This document shows, in pieces, positions 60,574 to 64,000 of a stretch of 64,000 nt of DNA (position 1 is the stretch's first letter; every line of letters begins with the position of its first letter). The position numbers and the translations under genes are program-made. The notes below the pieces were generated by a model. That model saw only the letters and a list, made by a program, of their open reading frames with translations. It was not told the origin of the DNA and searched no databases. Source of the stretch: Phenylobacterium deserti (GTDB taxonomy: Bacteria; Pseudomonadota; Alphaproteobacteria; Caulobacterales; Caulobacteraceae); the NCBI RefSeq assembly GCF_003254705.1, contig NZ_QFYR01000001.1, positions 1,488,001-1,552,000 of the forward strand, given 5' to 3'.

Positions 60574-60616
60574 CTGTAGTGCGCGTCGCTGGTCTCGCAA
60601 AGCCGGCAGGTCGAGC

Positions 60617-61807
60617 TCAGGCGTGTCCGGCGGCGCGAAGATCGTCGATGACGCGGTCGATCGTGGCGGGCCAGTCCGACGCCTTGGATTGACGGTAGAG
60701 GCGCATGCTGGGGTACCAAGGCGAACCATCGCCGCTGCGCAGCCAGCGCCAGTCGAGCTTCAGGAAAGGCAGCAGCGTCCACACCGGTTTGCCCATGGCG
60801 CCGGCCAGATGGGCCGGCGCGCTGTCGATGGAAATCACCAGGTCCAGCTGCTCGATGATGGCGGCGGTGTCGGCAAAGTCGGTGGCGCCGGTGTCCTCCG
60901 GGTCCAGGCTGACCACGCCCAGGTCGAACAGGCGCCGGGCTTGCTCCGGAGGCAAGGACTTGTTGGCTGCATTAAAGCCGGTGGCGCTGGCCCGCCAAGC
61001 GAGGCCCACGCCGGACCAGCCGCGCCACTTCTCCCGCTTGTCGTCGGACGCTCCGAGGTAAGGGCCTGTCCAGAGGCTCTCCAGCGTCGTGCCGAGATAG
61101 GCTGGCATGGAGAAGTAGCGGGTCCAGTAGTCGTGTCCGCGGACCGCGACGAGTTCATCGCGTCCCACCGGAACGATCTCGTCCGCCGCATCCAGGGTGC
61201 TGAACAGCTTTGCGAGCGGCGGGCGGCAGCCGAGGGTGACGCGAGACGCGCCGCGAGCCTTAAGCTCGCGCGCGAACCGGCACATCTGGATCTGGTCGCC
61301 AAAGCCCTGCTCGTACCAGACCAGGATCGACTTGCCGGCCAGCGGCTGGCCCTTCCACTCGGGGAAGTCGTCCGTCACCGGCGGAACGAGGTCCGGGTAC
61401 TCCTGGGCGCGCACTTCCATCAGCGGCCAGCCCTCGCGATAGCGCCCGCCCGACAGCAGGAAGTTGGCGAAGGCAAGCTTGGCGTAGGTGCTCTCCGGCT
61501 CGAAGGCGAGCGCGGTCTTGTACTCCAGCTCCGCCAGCTCGAAGCGGCCCTGGCCCTCGTAGACGCGGCCAAGGTTGGTGCGCACGCCGACGTTGGAGGG
61601 GCGGTGTCTGGCGGCCTGGCCAAGCCAGCGTTCGGCCTCATCGAACCGCGCGGCATTGAGCAGCGTCACGCCCATGGCCTGAGCGATCTTCATGGTCAGG
61701 GCTGGTTTGGCCAGCTCCTGCAGAATCCGAACGGCGCCCTCAGCGTCGCCGGCCTTCTCCAGGCGCATGGCTTCTTCGAACTGGGCGTCGCGGGCGGCGT
61801 CGGTCAT
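60617..61807 (-). CDS. TPR protein with glycosyltransferase family 9-like domain
   Basis: 396 aa. N-terminal tetratricopeptide repeats (about 5-125, with AGDAEGAVRIL, GRVYEGQGRFELAELEYKTAL), then a GT9-like region with WYEQGFGDQIQMCRFARELKARGA, LDLVISIDSAPAHLAGAMGKPVWTLLP and SPWYPSMRLYRQ. The layout is seen in proteins that modify envelope or surface-exposed glycans, sometimes non-catalytic. Acceptor unknown. Same strand as DUF72 with 11 bases between. Confidence 0.85.
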   Translation of the reverse strand: MTDAARDAQFEEAMRLEKAGDAEGAVRILQELAKPALTMKIAQAMGVTLLNAARFDEAERWLGQAARHRPSNVGVRTNLGRVYEGQGRFELAELEYKTALAFEPESTYAKLAFANFLLSGGRYREGWPLMEVRAQEYPDLVPPVTDDFPEWKGQPLAGKSILVWYEQGFGDQIQMCRFARELKARGASRVTLGCRPPLAKLFSTLDAADEIVPVGRDELVAVRGHDYWTRYFSMPAYLGTTLESLWTGPYLGASDDKREKWRGWSGVGLAWRASATGFNAANKSLPPEQARRLFDLGVVSLDPEDTGATDFADTAAIIEQLDLVISIDSAPAHLAGAMGKPVWTLLPFLKLDWRWLRSGDGSPWYPSMRLYRQSKASDWPATIDRVIDDLRAAGHA

Positions 61808-61818
61808 GCACGCCGGGT

Positions 61819-62616
61819 CTAGCGGGTCCGTTCGATCAGCGCCATGGCGGCGGCCGGCGCGCGGACCTTCCCCTCGTGGATGACGTAGGCGAAGACGTCG
61901 CGGGGCGTGACGGACGCCGCTGCGGCGGGATCGACGGCGGGCAAGTCCTCGGGGCGGCCGCCCTCAGCGTAGGTCTTCAGGCGGCTGGCCCACAGGTCCA
62001 GCGTCTCAGGCGGATAGGCGGTCTCGACGTCGTCGGAGCCTGTCTGCAGCCTGGCGTAGACGAAGTCCGACGTGACGTCCGGAATGATCGGATAGCTGGC
62101 GTGGTCGGCCAGGCAGATCGCCACATTGTACTTGCGGCACAAGGCGATGAAGGCGGGATCCTTGAAGCTGTCGTGACGTGGCTCCAGCACGTGGCGCAGC
62201 GGCAAGCCATCGAGCTTGTCGGGCAGGAGCTGCAGGAAACCCTCGAAGTCGACCGGGTCGAACTTCTTGGTCGCCATGAACTGCCACAGGATCGGGCCAA
62301 GCCGGTCGCCCAGTTCGCTGATGCCCTGGTTCAGGAACACTTCCATCGACTGGCCCATGTCGGCCAGCACCTTTCGGTTCGTGCAGAACCGCGACGCTTT
62401 CACAGCGAACTTGAACCCGTCCGGCGTGCAGGCCCGCCACTTGGCGAAGCTGTCCGGCTTGAACGTCGAGTAGTAGGTGCCGTTGATCTCGATCGTGGTC
62501 ACGTGCCGGGCGGCGTACTCCAGCTCATCCGCCTGGCGCAGGCCCTTGGGATAGAAGACCCCGCGCCAGGGCTCGAAGGTCCAGCCGCCGATGCCGAAAT
62601 AGAGCCGCCCGCTCAT
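61819..62616 (-). CDS. DUF72 domain protein
   Basis: 265 aa TIM-barrel-like protein: LYFGIGGWTFEPWRGVFYPKG, then EYAARHVTTIEINGTYYSTF, GFKFAVKASRFCTN, PILWQFMATKKFD, RHVLEPRHDSF and VYARLQTGSDDV. DUF72 (YecE-like) proteins occur across bacteria; biochemical role remains unsettled. Start ATG 62616, three bases from the end of the upstream M28 peptidase gene, so cotranscribed. Confidence 0.93.
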   Translation of the reverse strand: MSGRLYFGIGGWTFEPWRGVFYPKGLRQADELEYAARHVTTIEINGTYYSTFKPDSFAKWRACTPDGFKFAVKASRFCTNRKVLADMGQSMEVFLNQGISELGDRLGPILWQFMATKKFDPVDFEGFLQLLPDKLDGLPLRHVLEPRHDSFKDPAFIALCRKYNVAICLADHASYPIIPDVTSDFVYARLQTGSDDVETAYPPETLDLWASRLKTYAEGGRPEDLPAVDPAAAASVTPRDVFAYVIHEGKVRAPAAAMALIERTR

Positions 62617-62619
62617 GGC

Positions 62620-63999
62620 TTACTTCCTCTGGCTCGCGGTCTTGTCCCGCTCGGCCTTGAACTCGGCGCCTCGCTTCCACTCCGGCCAGGTGCGGGAATT
62701 GGCCAGCTCGCGGCCCAGATCGTAGGCGATGGTCACTTCCTGGGCGAGGCCGGTCAGGTCCCAACTGGCGTCGAACTCGTCCGCGGGCTGGTGGTATCGG
62801 GCTTCGGTGTAGGCCTTGGCGGCGGCTTCGCCTGCGGCCTTGCCGCCCTTCACGAGGTCTTCGCCAGACTCGATGGACAGGGCCGGCACGCCGCGCTTTG
62901 CGAACGGGAAATGGTCCGAGCGGTAGAAGCCGCCGGCTTCCGGCCGCGGGTCCGGCGTGAAGGTGCGACCGTGCGCTTTGGCCACCCGGATCAGGTCATC
63001 CTGAAGGGTGAGCGGCGCGTTGCCGGAGGTGCTGATGTCGCGCGCCGGCCCTGAGACGCTGAGGGCGTCCAGGTTGATGTCCGCCACGGTGGTGGCCAAC
63101 GGATAGAGCGGGTTGGCGGCGTAGTACTCGGTGCCGAGCAGGCCCTTCTCTTCGGCCGTGACCGACAGGAAGACGACCGAACGCTGCGGCTTGGGCCCGC
63201 GCGCAAACGCCCGGGCGATCTCGATGATGGAGGCGACGCCATCGGCGTTGTCGACGGCCCCGTTGTAGATGCGGTCGCCCTTCGCGTCAGGCTCGCCGAC
63301 GCCCAGGTGGTCCCAGTGGGCCGAGTAGATGATCCGCTCGTCGGGACGCTGGGTCCCCGGCAGGACGCCGACCACGTTGCGGGAGACGACCTTCTCTGCG
63401 TTCACCGCGTAGTCAGCGGAGAAGGTGACGCCGTTCAGGGTCACAGGCCGGAATTCGCGAGTTTGGGCCTGCTTCTTCAGGGCTTCGAAGTCGAGACCCG
63501 CCTTCCGGAACAGGCCGACAGCGACGTCGCGCTGCACCCAGCCTTCCACGGGCGCATGAGTTGCGCCGGGGGTGTCGCGGATGATGTCGAAGATGGCGTT
63601 GGTGTTCGAGTTCTTCACCGTCGCCCAGCCGTAGGAAGCCGGCGCCGTCTCGTGGATCACCAGGAAGCCGATCGCGCCCTGGCGGGCGGCTTCCTCGTAC
63701 TTGTAGGTCCAGCGGCCATAGTAGGTCATGGCCTTGCCGCCAAAGTCGCCTTGCCCCGTCTCGAAGTCAGGGTCGTTGACGAGGACGAGCGCGATCTTGC
63801 CCTTCAGGTCCACGCCCTTGAAGTCGTCCCAGTTCCGTTCCGGCGCGCTGACGCCGTAGCCGACGAAGACCACCGGGGCGTCCTTCACGCTGACCTGGGT
63901 CTGGCCGGACGCGGAGGCGCGAAGGGCCACCTGCTCGCCCTGGGTCCAGGCCTGGCGCTGGCCGACTGCGGTGACGGAAGCCGACACCGGGCCCTTCAT
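62620..63999 (-). CDS. M28-family aminopeptidase (5' end cut by window edge)
   Basis: At least 459 aa. Visible: a PA-like inserted domain with VFVGYGVSAPERNWDDFKGV, then the M28 zinc peptidase with SAHWDHLGVGEPDAKGD (His/Asp), YNGAVDNADGVASIIEIA, VTAEEKGLLGTEYY (Glu base and ligand) and YRSDHFPFAKRGVPAL, ending with a His ligand region. All metal ligands look intact. The frame is open to base 64000, so the start, probably with a signal peptide, is outside. Likely periplasmic or exported. Confidence 0.92.
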   Translation of the reverse strand: MKGPVSASVTAVGQRQAWTQGEQVALRASASGQTQVSVKDAPVVFVGYGVSAPERNWDDFKGVDLKGKIALVLVNDPDFETGQGDFGGKAMTYYGRWTYKYEEAARQGAIGFLVIHETAPASYGWATVKNSNTNAIFDIIRDTPGATHAPVEGWVQRDVAVGLFRKAGLDFEALKKQAQTREFRPVTLNGVTFSADYAVNAEKVVSRNVVGVLPGTQRPDERIIYSAHWDHLGVGEPDAKGDRIYNGAVDNADGVASIIEIARAFARGPKPQRSVVFLSVTAEEKGLLGTEYYAANPLYPLATTVADINLDALSVSGPARDISTSGNAPLTLQDDLIRVAKAHGRTFTPDPRPEAGGFYRSDHFPFAKRGVPALSIESGEDLVKGGKAAGEAAAKAYTEARYHQPADEFDASWDLTGLAQEVTIAYDLGRELANSRTWPEWKRGAEFKAERDKTASQRK

Positions 64000-64000
64000 T

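Overview
This 64-kb window is a high-GC chromosomal segment from an alphaproteobacterium, almost certainly a member of the Caulobacteraceae (Phenylobacterium or Caulobacter type). Three observations support this. The gene block SRP RNA-dnaX-ybaB-recR-rmuC-def-fmt-truA-dapE runs towards dapD-argB-engB-yidC-rnpA-rpmH. A Flp pilin gene and a CpaA-type prepilin peptidase have a CtrA-like box upstream. Signalling genes (HWE kinase, FIST protein with hybrid kinase, GGDEF/EAL protein, chemoreceptor) are abundant. No transposase, integrase, tRNA, rRNA or CRISPR array was recognised. Genus assignment is from memory of gene content, not from a search.

Layout. 1-13.95 kb: a truncated chemoreceptor, two methyltransferases, small conserved proteins, a FIST sensor translationally coupled to a hybrid histidine kinase (NosP/NahK-like), beta-carbonic anhydrase, a GST, a small lipoprotein, an outer-membrane barrel, an alpha/beta hydrolase, and a divergent AraC regulator and HWE kinase. 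13.95-19.95 kb: an accessory-looking stretch of small, mostly unrecognised genes in mixed orientation. It holds two paralogous secreted proteins and most copies of a GCGGACAT-type dispersed repeat. 19.95-33.8 kb: metabolic and stress genes (royal-jelly-like beta-propeller, HxlR/SDR divergent pair, M48 lipoprotein and DUF188, acyltransferase, GFA protein, DUF2945, HtpX, GGDEF-EAL, dicarboxylate symporter, AMP nucleosidase, tyrosine phosphatase). 33.8-36.9 kb: class IV aminotransferase and a partial tad pilus locus (two TadE-like genes divergent from Flp pilin and CpaA). 36.9-44.4 kb: M17 aminopeptidase with NlpC/P60, cytochrome c, kdsB-pheA, DUF1080, a deletion scar with two gene remnants, an NTF2-like protein and nudC.

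44.4-53 kb is housekeeping: SRP RNA, dnaX-ybaB-recR (DNA replication and repair), rmuC, def-fmt (formyl-Met cycle), truA and dapE. 53-64 kb is nearly all on the minus strand. M28 peptidase-DUF72-TPR/GT9-TetR is one run. rpmH-rnpA-yidC-engB (ribosome, RNase P and membrane insertion) leads into argB-HAD phosphatase-dapD, joining arginine and lysine/peptidoglycan precursor synthesis.

The points most worth a second look are the FIST/hybrid-kinase pair, the paralogous secreted family bracketed by the repeat family, the CtrA-like site at the pilin promoter, the head-to-head gene remnants at 42.7-42.9 kb, the DnaX lacking its zinc cysteines, and three convergent gene pairs that share one palindromic CTAG as both stop codons. 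I did not find a clearly undescribed multi-gene system.
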